Shown in pieces: positions 35,318-43,655 of a DNA stretch of 64,000 bases; positions within the stretch are counted from its first letter, which is position 1, and the number at the start of each line of letters is the position of its first letter. The notes beneath the pieces were generated by a model. The model made no database searches. It was not told the origin of the DNA and was given only the letters and a program-made list of their open reading frames with translations. The translations under genes and the position numbers were made by a program. Source of the stretch: Methanobrevibacter sp. (GTDB lineage Archaea; Methanobacteriota; Methanobacteria; Methanobacteriales; Methanobacteriaceae). The stretch lies in the NCBI GenBank assembly GCA_022775905.1, contig JALFJX010000009.1, forward strand, positions 186,001-250,000, given 5' to 3'.

Positions 35318-36688
35318 ATTAGCGATGATGTCGATATGATGTGTGGACTCGAAATCCACGTACAACTAGAAACTGAATCAAAATTATTCTGTGATTGTCC
35401 TACAAATTATCAGGATGCACCGGCAAATGCAAACATCTGCCCTGTTTGTCTTAACCAACCGGGAGCAAAACCACACCCAACCAATAAAAAAGCATTAGAA
35501 AATGCATTAATGATTGCTTTAATGCTCAACTGTGAAATTGATCAAGACGTAATTTACTTTATGAGAAAACATTACGATTATCCTGACTTATCTTCAGGTT
35601 ATCAAAGAACTTCCGTACCTATCGGAATCAAAGGTGAATTAAACGGAATTAGAATCAGAGAAATTCACGCAGAAGAAGATCCTGGTCAATACAAACCAGA
35701 TAGAGGTATTGTTAACTTCAACCGTTCAGGAATTCCATTAGTTGAAATTGTTACTGAACCAGATATAAAATCCCCAGAAGAAGCAAGAAACTTCTTAAAA
35801 GAGTTAATTCGTGTTTTACAATACAGTGGAGGAGCACGTGGTGAAGGTACCATGAGAGCTGACGTAAACATATCCATCAATGGTGGAAACAGAGTAGAAA
35901 TGAAAAACGTTAACTCCATCAAAGGAGCTTACAAAGCATTGAAATTTGAACTTGTAAGACAAAAAAACCTCATGAAAAGAGGAGTTGAAGTTAAACAAGA
36001 AACTCGTGCTTACTTAGAATCACAAATGATTACAGTGGGAATGAGGATGAAAGAGGATGCTGATGACTACAGATTCATCACTGATCCTGATTTACCACCA
36101 ATGCAAATTTCTGACGAAACAATTCAAAGAATCTTAGATACAATGCCAGAAGCACCTCACAACAAAGTAAAAAGATTTGTTGAAGATTACGGCATTGACC
36201 AAGAATCTGCAAAAGTTTTAACCTCAGAGCTTGACTTGGCTATTGCATATGAAGAAGTTGTAAAAGAAATTGAACCAATATTTGCATCTAAATGGATGAG
36301 AGATGAACTTAAAAGAGTTTTATCATACAACAAATTAGACTTCGCAGATAGTGGAATTACAGTTGAAAATTTAGTTGAATTCTTAAACATGATTCAAGCA
36401 AAAGAAATTACTCAGAAAGCTGCTAAAAAAATCATAGAACAAATGCCAAACAATGAAAAATCCCCTAAAGCTATTGCTGAAGAATTAGGATTACTTGGTG
36501 TTGTAAAAGATGATGAAGTACTTGTTGCAGTAAAACAAGCAATTGAAGAAAATCCAAAAGCAGTTGAAGATTACTTAGCAGGACAAAAAGCTTCTATTAA
36601 CTTCTTAATGGGACAAGTAATGAGATTAACACGTGGAAAAGCAGATCCTGGTGAAACAGTCAAATTATTAAGAGAAAATATCGAATAA
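35318..36688 (+). CDS. gatB: Asp/Glu-tRNA amidotransferase subunit B (GatB), probable ATT start
   Basis: GatB positions misacylated Asp-tRNA(Asn) or Glu-tRNA(Gln) for amidation. Family motifs are MCGLEIHVQLETESKLFCDC, the zinc cysteines CPTNY/CPVCL, KHYDYPDLSSGYQ, GIPLVEIVTEPDI and RADVNISI, with a C-terminal YqeY-like helical tail. The first in-frame ATG is at 35336, but the strong site GTGGAGG (35304-35310) lies 25 bases upstream of it. The frame is open back to a TAA at 35294, with ATT codons at 35315 and 35318 at ideal spacing, reading (M)SDDVDMMCGLE. I therefore place the start at ATT 35318; the conservative start is 35336. Confidence 0.93.
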   Translation: MSDDVDMMCGLEIHVQLETESKLFCDCPTNYQDAPANANICPVCLNQPGAKPHPTNKKALENALMIALMLNCEIDQDVIYFMRKHYDYPDLSSGYQRTSVPIGIKGELNGIRIREIHAEEDPGQYKPDRGIVNFNRSGIPLVEIVTEPDIKSPEEARNFLKELIRVLQYSGGARGEGTMRADVNISINGGNRVEMKNVNSIKGAYKALKFELVRQKNLMKRGVEVKQETRAYLESQMITVGMRMKEDADDYRFITDPDLPPMQISDETIQRILDTMPEAPHNKVKRFVEDYGIDQESAKVLTSELDLAIAYEEVVKEIEPIFASKWMRDELKRVLSYNKLDFADSGITVENLVEFLNMIQAKEITQKAAKKIIEQMPNNEKSPKAIAEELGLLGVVKDDEVLVAVKQAIEENPKAVEDYLAGQKASINFLMGQVMRLTRGKADPGETVKLLRENIE

Positions 36689-36700
36689 GGAGGAAATATT

Positions 36701-37507
36701 ATGGTGGGAAAAAAATCTTTTGTTAAAGATTATATGACAAAAAATGTTATTTGTGTTTCCCCAAATACTCCTACTGAAGAAATTATCGAATTAATGAGAA
36801 CAAGTCGCCATAATAGTTATCCAGTTGTTGAAGATGAAAAGCTAGTTGGAATGGTGACTGCATTTGATGTTGTATCTAAAGAATGGGCAGATACAGTTGA
36901 CGGGTTGATGAGCACAAAATTAATTGTTGCTAACCCAGATTTATCCATAAATGATGCATCCCGAGTAATGTTCAGAAGAGGAATCTCTAGAATGCCTGTT
37001 GTTGATGAAAACAGTAAAATTGTTGGAATCATAACCAATACAGATATGGTAAGATCACATATTGAAAGATCAACCCCAAACAAGGTAGAATATTTCAAGA
37101 AAACTTTAGAACAATTATATGACATCAAAGCTACCTTAAGACATATACCTGTTGAAACTAATAAATTACGCCCAACACAGGACAGAGTTTATGCAGATGA
37201 GCTCGAAGGAAGAGCATATGAATTAAAAAGAGGTTTAGCAGAACCTGCAATTGTTGTGAAAACTGGTAACAGATGGATATTAGTTGATGGACATCACAGA
37301 GCTGTTGCTTCATCACAACAAGGCTATGAAACTGTAGATTCATATGTTATTGATTTAGGGCAAGATATAAAATTAGGCATGGAAAAAACTGCTGATAAGG
37401 CCGGAATTAAAACATTTGAGGATATTGAAATCATCGATGATGACAAACATCCACTAATAGCCCTTACAGAAAGTCTCCAAGACCAAGAACGTAAAAGTGA
37501 TGATTAG
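36701..37507 (+). CDS. CBS-pair protein fused to a ParB/SerK-like domain
   Basis: A 268-residue fusion. Residues 1-125 are two CBS motifs (FVKDYMTKNVICVSPNTPTE, LVGMVTAFDVVS, ISRMPVVDENSKIVGIITNT). Residues 145-240 form a ParB/sulfiredoxin-fold domain: IPVETNKLRPTQDRVYADEL, AEPAIVVKTGNRWILVDGHH and RAVASSQQGY. The DGHHR box is shared with archaeal free-serine kinase SerK and with ParB-like proteins. It starts 12 bp after gatB with an AAGGAGG ribosome site and abuts hisE. CBS pairs would sense adenylates. Chromosome partitioning is unlikely because no ParA or DNA-binding helix-turn-helix is present. Confidence 0.82.
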   Translation: MVGKKSFVKDYMTKNVICVSPNTPTEEIIELMRTSRHNSYPVVEDEKLVGMVTAFDVVSKEWADTVDGLMSTKLIVANPDLSINDASRVMFRRGISRMPVVDENSKIVGIITNTDMVRSHIERSTPNKVEYFKKTLEQLYDIKATLRHIPVETNKLRPTQDRVYADELEGRAYELKRGLAEPAIVVKTGNRWILVDGHHRAVASSQQGYETVDSYVIDLGQDIKLGMEKTADKAGIKTFEDIEIIDDDKHPLIALTESLQDQERKSDD

Positions 37508-37795
37508 ATGAGTGACAAAATTATAAGAGAAGTATATGAAGTTTTAGAATCACGTCGTGATAATCCTATTGACTCATACACATCAAAAATCATGCAAGAC
37601 AGTAACAAAAAAGCAGAAGATAAAATACTCGAAAAAATAGCTGAAGAAGCTGGTGAAGTATTAATTGCTTCTAAAAATGACGAAAATTTAGTTTATGAAT
37701 CTGTCGACTTAATTTTCCACACATTATTACTCCTTGTTTACAAAGGAATAGACCTTGATAATGTGTTCGACGAATTTGAAAGAAGAAGAAAATAA
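37508..37795 (+). CDS. hisE: Phosphoribosyl-ATP diphosphatase (HisE)
   Basis: A 95-residue all-alpha MazG-type enzyme, second step of histidine synthesis, hydrolysing phosphoribosyl-ATP to phosphoribosyl-AMP. The metal site is visible as [16 protein letters not shown] (EExxE) and [14 protein letters not shown] (ExxD). The ATG follows the previous stop with no gap, so translation is probably coupled to the CBS-ParB gene. No other his gene is in the window. Confidence 0.92.
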   Translation: MSDKIIREVYEVLESRRDNPIDSYTSKIMQDSNKKAEDKILEKIAEEAGEVLIASKNDENLVYESVDLIFHTLLLLVYKGIDLDNVFDEFERRRK

Positions 37796-37825
37796 TTATT
37801 CTAATTCAAAATAATGGTGGAAAAC

Positions 37826-38593
37826 ATGTTTGATACAATCGCAGAAAAGAAATTCTTATTGAAAGAGTTAGTTAAAAAAGACTTAACTTCAAAATATAAA
37901 GATTCCATTCTAGGTATACTTTGGAGTTTTCTTAATCCTCTTTTGATAATGTTAGTTTTTACAGCTATTTTCTCAATGTTATTCGGACGTCAAATTGAGA
38001 ACTATCCCGTTTATTTCTTAACTGGAAGAGTCATCTTTGATTTCTACAATGCAGGAACAAAAGGTGCGATGAGATCAATAAAAAGAAATGCAAATCTGCT
38101 CAAAAAGATTTATGTTCCTAAATATATGTTTTCCGTAAGTGCAATATGCTATGAATTTGTTAACTTTTTAATTTCAATGGTAATATTGTTCTTAGTAATG
38201 ATAATTACAGGTGCTTCATTCCATTGGACAATAATTTTATCAATAATTCCAATGTTCTTCTTAGTTTGCTTGATATTTGGAGTTGGATTAATCTTAGCAG
38301 TATGTAACACTTACTTCACAGATATTGGACATTTATACAATGTATTTACACTTGTATTGATGTATGCATCTGCATTATTCTATCCTATGGAAATCGTTCC
38401 AGCATTAGTTCAAAGAATATTTACATTAAATCCAGTTTATTCAGCGATTTCATGTTTCAGGGATTGTATCAGTTATGGAATTTTCCCAAATACCTCCACA
38501 TTATTATACTTAGCAGTATTTTCATTAACAGCATTAGGTATTGGACTATGCTTATTCAAACTTTATGAGAAGAAATTAGTATTAGAAATATAG
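37826..38593 (+). CDS. ABC-2 type permease for surface polymer export (TagG/Wzm-like)
   Basis: A 255-residue membrane permease with six helices. The N-terminal amphipathic segment KELVKKDLTSKYKDSILGIL followed by WSFLNPLLIMLVF is the hallmark of the polysaccharide/teichoic-acid exporter family (Wzm, TagG). RNANLLKKIYVPKYMFSVSA is the conserved coupling region. I choose ATG 37826 since GGTGG lies five bases upstream; ATG 37814 overlaps that site. It pairs with the ATPase gene that begins 9 bp after its stop, forming a two-subunit exporter for an undecaprenyl- or dolichyl-linked polymer. Confidence 0.88.
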   Translation: MFDTIAEKKFLLKELVKKDLTSKYKDSILGILWSFLNPLLIMLVFTAIFSMLFGRQIENYPVYFLTGRVIFDFYNAGTKGAMRSIKRNANLLKKIYVPKYMFSVSAICYEFVNFLISMVILFLVMIITGASFHWTIILSIIPMFFLVCLIFGVGLILAVCNTYFTDIGHLYNVFTLVLMYASALFYPMEIVPALVQRIFTLNPVYSAISCFRDCISYGIFPNTSTLLYLAVFSLTALGIGLCLFKLYEKKLVLEI

Positions 38594-38602
38594 GTGTTTA
38601 CT

Positions 38603-40024
38603 ATGAGTTTAATTGATAAAATAAAAAATTTATTTACAGATAATAAAAAACAAAAAGAAATTAAACAAATTCCTGTAGATACTAAATTTCAAAATAATAG
38701 ATTTAACAATATTAGAATTTATGCTCCTGATTATGTGATGAGTAAAGAAAATAGATATTATGTGCAAGTATTAGATAACTCTAATAATCCCATTGAAAAT
38801 GAAACAATAAGTTTGTATCTTGATGAAAAATTTTACGAAAAACATACAGACAAACAAGGATATGTATCATTCAAAATTTCTCCTAAAAAAACTAGGAAAG
38901 AAACTAGAATATATTGTCCATCAGATGAAGAATTTTGTCCTTATGTAACTGCTAAATTAATACATCCTGATAATATAAATCCCGAAGAATCTTCTAAACT
39001 AGAGTTATATGCACCAAATATGAGCATTTACTCAAAAGATGAACCTTATTACAGTGCAAGATTACTTGATAGTGAGGGTAATCCATTGAGTGGTGAAACA
39101 ATCACTTTTAATTTTAATGAGGAGACATTCGAAAAAACAACTGATGAAAAAGGATTTGCAAGCATAGAATTATCATTAAATGAAGGAACATACACAATTG
39201 AAACAATATTTAAAAGTAATGATAACACAAAATCCATTTCTAAAACCTCAAAAATTGATGTTAAAACCAGAAACATAGATCGTAAGGTGATGATCGAAGT
39301 TAAACATCTTGCAATGGAATTTAAAGTATCAAAAGATAAAATTGATACATTAAAAGAATACATTATTAGAACCATTAAAAGAAACAAAAAAGAAGCCGAA
39401 AAAATTAGAATATTAGATGATATTTCATTCAATGTTTATCAAGGTGAAAGAGTAGGTATTCTTGGATTTAACGGTGCTGGAAAAAGTACTCTTTTAAGAA
39501 TAATAGCAGGTATCTATGAACCTAGCGAAGGAGAAATAAAAATTCATGGCAAAATTGCCCCGTTACTTGAGTTAAGTGCAGGATTTGACAAAAATTACAC
39601 TGGAAAAAACAATATCTTTTTAAATGGTGCTCTTCTAAGTATGGAAGAAGATTTCATCAGAGAAAAATATGATGAGATAGTTGAATTTTCAGAACTTGGT
39701 GAACACATAAATTATCCTGTTAAAAATTACTCCAAGGGTATGAGAGCAAAATTAGGTTTTTCAATAGCTACTCTCATCAATCCTGAAATTTTAATCATTG
39801 ATGAAATTTTAGCCGTTGGAGATATTAAGTTCAGAAAGAAAAGTTCTGAAAAGATTAAATCAATGATGAAAGATGGTGTCACAGTACTCCTAGTATCTCA
39901 CTCCATAAACCAAATAAAAAACATTTGTGACAGATGCATTTGGATTGAAAATGGACAAGTATACATGGAAGGACCTGCAAAGAAAGTCTGTGATGCTTAT
40001 GTTAAAAGTGCTAAGAAAAAGTAG
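38603..40024 (+). CDS. Polymer-export ABC ATPase (TagH/Wzt-like) with two N-terminal Ig-like domains
   Basis: A 473-residue ATPase with unusual layout. Residues about 35-125 and 130-220 are two repeats with an Ig/Big-like pattern: NIRIYAPDYVMSKENRYYVQ, VLDNSNNPIENETISLYL and TDKQGYVSFKIS in the first; LELYAPNMSIYSKDEPYYSA, RLLDSEGNPLSGETITFNF and TDEKGFASIELS in the second. Residues 225-473 are a Wzt/TagH-type ATPase: Walker A GFNGAGKSTLLRI near 289, signature NYSKGMRAKLGFS near 374, Walker B ILIIDEILAVGD near 396. Known Wzt proteins carry a C-terminal, not N-terminal, beta-sandwich. There is no signal peptide. The likely start is ATG 38603 with TAGGTG upstream. Confidence 0.88.
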   Translation: MSLIDKIKNLFTDNKKQKEIKQIPVDTKFQNNRFNNIRIYAPDYVMSKENRYYVQVLDNSNNPIENETISLYLDEKFYEKHTDKQGYVSFKISPKKTRKETRIYCPSDEEFCPYVTAKLIHPDNINPEESSKLELYAPNMSIYSKDEPYYSARLLDSEGNPLSGETITFNFNEETFEKTTDEKGFASIELSLNEGTYTIETIFKSNDNTKSISKTSKIDVKTRNIDRKVMIEVKHLAMEFKVSKDKIDTLKEYIIRTIKRNKKEAEKIRILDDISFNVYQGERVGILGFNGAGKSTLLRIIAGIYEPSEGEIKIHGKIAPLLELSAGFDKNYTGKNNIFLNGALLSMEEDFIREKYDEIVEFSELGEHINYPVKNYSKGMRAKLGFSIATLINPEILIIDEILAVGDIKFRKKSSEKIKSMMKDGVTVLLVSHSINQIKNICDRCIWIENGQVYMEGPAKKVCDAYVKSAKKK

Positions 40025-40032
40025 GGATTGAA

Positions 40033-40551
40033 ATGGATAAAAGATGGATAATGATATTAATATTTTTAATTGTAGGATGTTGTTGCCTATTTTATGTTGT
40101 TGAAACCTCATCCACTGTTGGCGATGCAATTACAGTTGTAAACAAGACTGTGGTTACACTTCCAAATGATTTTTCAATTGAAAGTAAAGAAACAGACTAT
40201 GGAACAATAATCAATGAGAATACCAATGAAAAAATATATATTAAAGATTTAGGTAAAGAAGATTCATCAATGAATGCATTCAAAACTGCTCTACAAGATT
40301 TAAGTAAAAAATCAGACATTAAAGTTATTAAAAATTCAACATTGAATATTGATAATATTACTGCATATAAAATTGATTATAAAAATATTACAAAAGAAAC
40401 AAATCAAAACATTAGTAATGCTTATGTATTTACATGCAATCATACATTTTTAATCAAATTACAAAATTATGACGATGATACTGAATTAAATGAAAACTTA
40501 GAGTATGTTGTTGCACATATGACTCCGGACTTTAAACAATCTCAAGATTAA
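40033..40551 (+). CDS. Small membrane-anchored protein in the polymer-export cluster
   Basis: A 172-residue protein that I do not recognise. It has one N-terminal hydrophobic segment with basic lead residues (MDKRWIMILIFLIVGCCCLF), which can act as an uncleaved anchor or signal. The rest is a hydrophilic domain (TVVTLPNDFSIESKETDYGT, then KNSTLNIDNITAYKIDYKNI) with several N-x-S/T sites. The domain recalls short secreted proteins of methanogens that share a LPxxFS...T...Y layout, but no function is known. It starts 8 bp after the ATPase gene and ends 5-14 bp before the TagF-like gene, so it belongs to the transcript. Confidence 0.7.
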   Translation: MDKRWIMILIFLIVGCCCLFYVVETSSTVGDAITVVNKTVVTLPNDFSIESKETDYGTIINENTNEKIYIKDLGKEDSSMNAFKTALQDLSKKSDIKVIKNSTLNIDNITAYKIDYKNITKETNQNISNAYVFTCNHTFLIKLQNYDDDTELNENLEYVVAHMTPDFKQSQD

Positions 40552-40556
40552 ATAAC

Positions 40557-43097
40557 GTGATAAAATTGGATGAAATTGAATTTTCAATCATAATACCCGC
40601 ACATAATTCAGAATTGGGAATAAGAGAGTCAATTGATTCCATAATTAATCAAACACTTAATTTTGAAGAGAATATTGAAATAATTATTGCAGATAATAAT
40701 AGTGAAGATAAAACTAAGGATATCTGCTCTGATTACATTTCCAAATATTCAAACATACAATATATTCAGTTAGACACAGTTAATTTTTCCAGAGCGAAGA
40801 ATGAGGCAATTAAAAAAGCTCAGGGAAAATTTATTGCTTTTTTAGAACCCCATGACTTCTTTTCAAAAGATTCACTTTTAAATCTTTTAAAGTTCATTAA
40901 TGATCATGAAGACATTGATTTAGCGCTGCTTCCAATTTTTTATTATAAAAATGGAAGAAAAGAACAATACTTGAATTATAAAATTCAAAACAGCAAAAAA
41001 ATCGATTTAATAGAAAATCCACAATATTCACAATTACTCGGATTATCCACTTTTTTTAGAAATAGATCCAGTGCAGAAATCGAACTTTTAGATGTCGTTA
41101 ATGGGAATATTACTTTTTTTAGTGAGATTTTAATCAATAACCCAAGTTTAGGTATCTGCTGTGAGGGATCTTACTTTGCAAAGAACCTTGAAGAAAAAAT
41201 TTACCCTTCAAGCACTGTGAGTTATTCTAGAGAAGAATACGAAAAATACATCCAAATCAATTTTAATCATTTAAAAGAAAAATGCTTCAACAAATTCTCC
41301 GGAATACCAGAATTCATCCAGTTCAATTTTATAAATCATTTAAGATGGATATTGTCAATACAAAAAACAGACGATAAAATTGATTTGACACTCTTAGCTG
41401 AAAATATCATGCATATCAAAGATAATGCACTATTAAAGAATAGATTACTCGACAATAAACTCACAATTACAGCATTCTTGTTAAAATACAACAATGACTT
41501 AAACGATGAGATTATAGAAAAATTAAATCTGAATACCGTATTTATCGATATATATGATATTATTGACAATAAACTCCACATTTTGGCAAACATTATAAAC
41601 ATCAATCCAAGAAATATTGAGATATTATTTGATAATAAAACAAAAGAATTTAAGAAATTGACTTTTCCAAATAAATATGCTCCTTGTTTAGGCCATGATT
41701 TATTACATGACTATTCAATGGAATGCATCATCCCAATTACCACAGATAAACAATCAAAACTTGAATTTAAACAAAAAAATAAATCATTGCATATTGATTT
41801 TTCAAGGCCATGCAATTTCTCAAAAAGTGTCGGATATGCAAAAACAAAACATTACTTGAGCATTCTGGAAAATGATAAGATAATAGTTGAGAAGAACACT
41901 TCATCCAAATGGATCAAACAAGAAATAAAAAGCTTAATAAATATGGTCAGGAAACATGAATCTGGATTTATAAAAGCAGTTCCATTTAGAATAGCATATA
42001 TGATTAGTTATCCCTTCCTAAAAGACAGAAAAATATGGTTTTTCATGGACCGTCCGAATGATGCTGATGACAATGGATTAGCATTATTCAAATATGCTGT
42101 AGAACAGGACGATGATATTGATAAATACTTCATTTTAAGTTCAGAGAATAAGGAATTTGATAATATTAAAAAGATAGGCAATGTCATTGGATACAAATCC
42201 CTCAAGCATAGATTCTTAGGAATGTTTGTTGAAAATATAATAACTTCCCATCCTGACAATGGAGTCATTTATCCATTTTGGGGAGGTTATCCATTTTTTG
42301 CAGGTCTTTTAAAATCCAGCACAATGTTTTTACAGCATGGTGTCATAAAGGATGATATTTCCTATTGGGTAAATAAAGCCAACATGAATTTATCTTTATT
42401 CTTGACATCAACCATTAAAGAATATGAGTCAGTATTAGAAAATCCTTACAACTATGATAATTATGTTGTTCAATTACTAGGCCTACCTAGATATGATGGT
42501 CTCAAAAACCGGGAAGACAAAAAACAAATTTTAATCATGCCGTCATGGAGAAGAGATTTAGAATTTAAATCAAAAGAATACATTAAGGAAAATGAATTTT
42601 TCAAAAGATTCAATTCATTAATCAACAATAAACAACTTATTGAAGCAGCACGTGAAAACAATTATGAAATAATATTCAAACCACATCCAAACGTGTATGA
42701 TTTTATCGAATTATTCGATACAAATGATTATGTTAAAATAGATTATGAAAAAACAAGATATCAAACATTATTCAACAGCGGATCATTAGCAATTACAGAC
42801 TACTCCTCTGCAATATTTGATTTTGCATATCTAAATAAACCTGTCTTATATTACCAATACAGTGATGATTATCATTTCAATTTAGAAGACAGTTATTTTG
42901 ATTATGAAACAATGGGTTTTGGAGAAGTTGTGAAAAAAGAAGACGAATTAGTTGATTTGATTAATGAATATATTGAAAACGACTGCAGACTTAAAGAAGA
43001 GTATGCCAATAGGATTAAAAATACTTTCAAGTTCAATGACAGAAAAAATTGTAAAAGAGTGTATGATAGAATTAAAGAAATTAAACTAAAGGATTAA
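40557..43097 (+). CDS. GT2 glycosyltransferase fused to TagF-type glycerophosphotransferase
   Basis: An 846-residue two-domain protein. Residues 8-220 are a family 2 glycosyltransferase (FSIIIPAHNSELGIRESIDS, IIIADNNSEDKTK), but the DxD position reads LEPHDFF. Residues about 490-830 match the CDP-glycerol glycerophosphotransferase (TagF) family. The two catalytic-type histidines are FLQHGVIKDD near 594 and IIFKPHPNVYDF near 708, and TDYSSAIFDFAYLNKPVLYY is near 746. TagF polymerises glycerol-phosphate in bacterial teichoic acids. Start choice is uncertain: GTG 40557 has no ribosome site, while TTG 40566 has GTGAT four bases upstream. Confidence 0.87.
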   Translation: MIKLDEIEFSIIIPAHNSELGIRESIDSIINQTLNFEENIEIIIADNNSEDKTKDICSDYISKYSNIQYIQLDTVNFSRAKNEAIKKAQGKFIAFLEPHDFFSKDSLLNLLKFINDHEDIDLALLPIFYYKNGRKEQYLNYKIQNSKKIDLIENPQYSQLLGLSTFFRNRSSAEIELLDVVNGNITFFSEILINNPSLGICCEGSYFAKNLEEKIYPSSTVSYSREEYEKYIQINFNHLKEKCFNKFSGIPEFIQFNFINHLRWILSIQKTDDKIDLTLLAENIMHIKDNALLKNRLLDNKLTITAFLLKYNNDLNDEIIEKLNLNTVFIDIYDIIDNKLHILANIININPRNIEILFDNKTKEFKKLTFPNKYAPCLGHDLLHDYSMECIIPITTDKQSKLEFKQKNKSLHIDFSRPCNFSKSVGYAKTKHYLSILENDKIIVEKNTSSKWIKQEIKSLINMVRKHESGFIKAVPFRIAYMISYPFLKDRKIWFFMDRPNDADDNGLALFKYAVEQDDDIDKYFILSSENKEFDNIKKIGNVIGYKSLKHRFLGMFVENIITSHPDNGVIYPFWGGYPFFAGLLKSSTMFLQHGVIKDDISYWVNKANMNLSLFLTSTIKEYESVLENPYNYDNYVVQLLGLPRYDGLKNREDKKQILIMPSWRRDLEFKSKEYIKENEFFKRFNSLINNKQLIEAARENNYEIIFKPHPNVYDFIELFDTNDYVKIDYEKTRYQTLFNSGSLAITDYSSAIFDFAYLNKPVLYYQYSDDYHFNLEDSYFDYETMGFGEVVKKEDELVDLINEYIENDCRLKEEYANRIKNTFKFNDRKNCKRVYDRIKEIKLKD

Positions 43098-43655
43098 TTC
43101 CATGTTCTGCATCCCTCTCTCAAAACTTCCAATTTTAACTCTTTTTTTATTGAAGATATTGAATCCAATTCTTTCATATAGTTTTTTAGCACCAGCATTT
43201 CTAAAATCCGCATCAATAGTAACACGGTTCAAATTTTTAGAACGGGCATAATCAATTACATCAAGTACCACCTGACGGCCCAATCCCTGACCTCTTAAAG
43301 ATTCGTCAATAGCCAATTCTGCAATATATAAATCATCCTTTTTAACATCACACAAAACAAAATAGTCCAAGATATCTACTATGATTAATTTTAGAGATTT
43401 CAATCTTAAATCAAATGGTTTTTCAGATACATATGCCATCAAAACACCTATTACCTGCATTTCATCATCCAATATTACTTTAAATGTATTTTCAGGTTCA
43501 TGTTTTTTCAAATCATTTTCAATTGTTGAGACTGCTTTTTCTGGAGTCTTGAAAAGCAAGTCAAAAGTTCTATAGTCAACATCATAGACCAGTTTTGCAA
43601 CCTTACGAGTATCATGAATTTGAGGATTGAAATTTTCATATCTCAAACTAACCAC
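43086..43655 (-). CDS. GNAT-family N-acetyltransferase
   Basis: A 189-residue GNAT protein. The acetyl-CoA loop is seen in [20 protein letters not shown] (R-G-Q-G-L-G), followed by [20 protein letters not shown] and the typical [13 protein letters not shown] motif. The first 60 residues are an unusual alpha-helical lead. The substrate is unknown. It overlaps larB by 8 bp and the convergent TagF-like gene by 12 bp. Confidence 0.85.
   Translation of the reverse strand: MVSLRYENFNPQIHDTRKVAKLVYDVDYRTFDLLFKTPEKAVSTIENDLKKHEPENTFKVILDDEMQVIGVLMAYVSEKPFDLRLKSLKLIIVDILDYFVLCDVKKDDLYIAELAIDESLRGQGLGRQVVLDVIDYARSKNLNRVTIDADFRNAGAKKLYERIGFNIFNKKRVKIGSFERGMQNMELIL

Noticed and set aside
36701-37507. 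ParB-type chromosome partition protein
   Set aside because: It lacks the helix-turn-helix DNA-binding domain of ParB and has no ParA neighbour; only the small ParB/SerK fold is shared.
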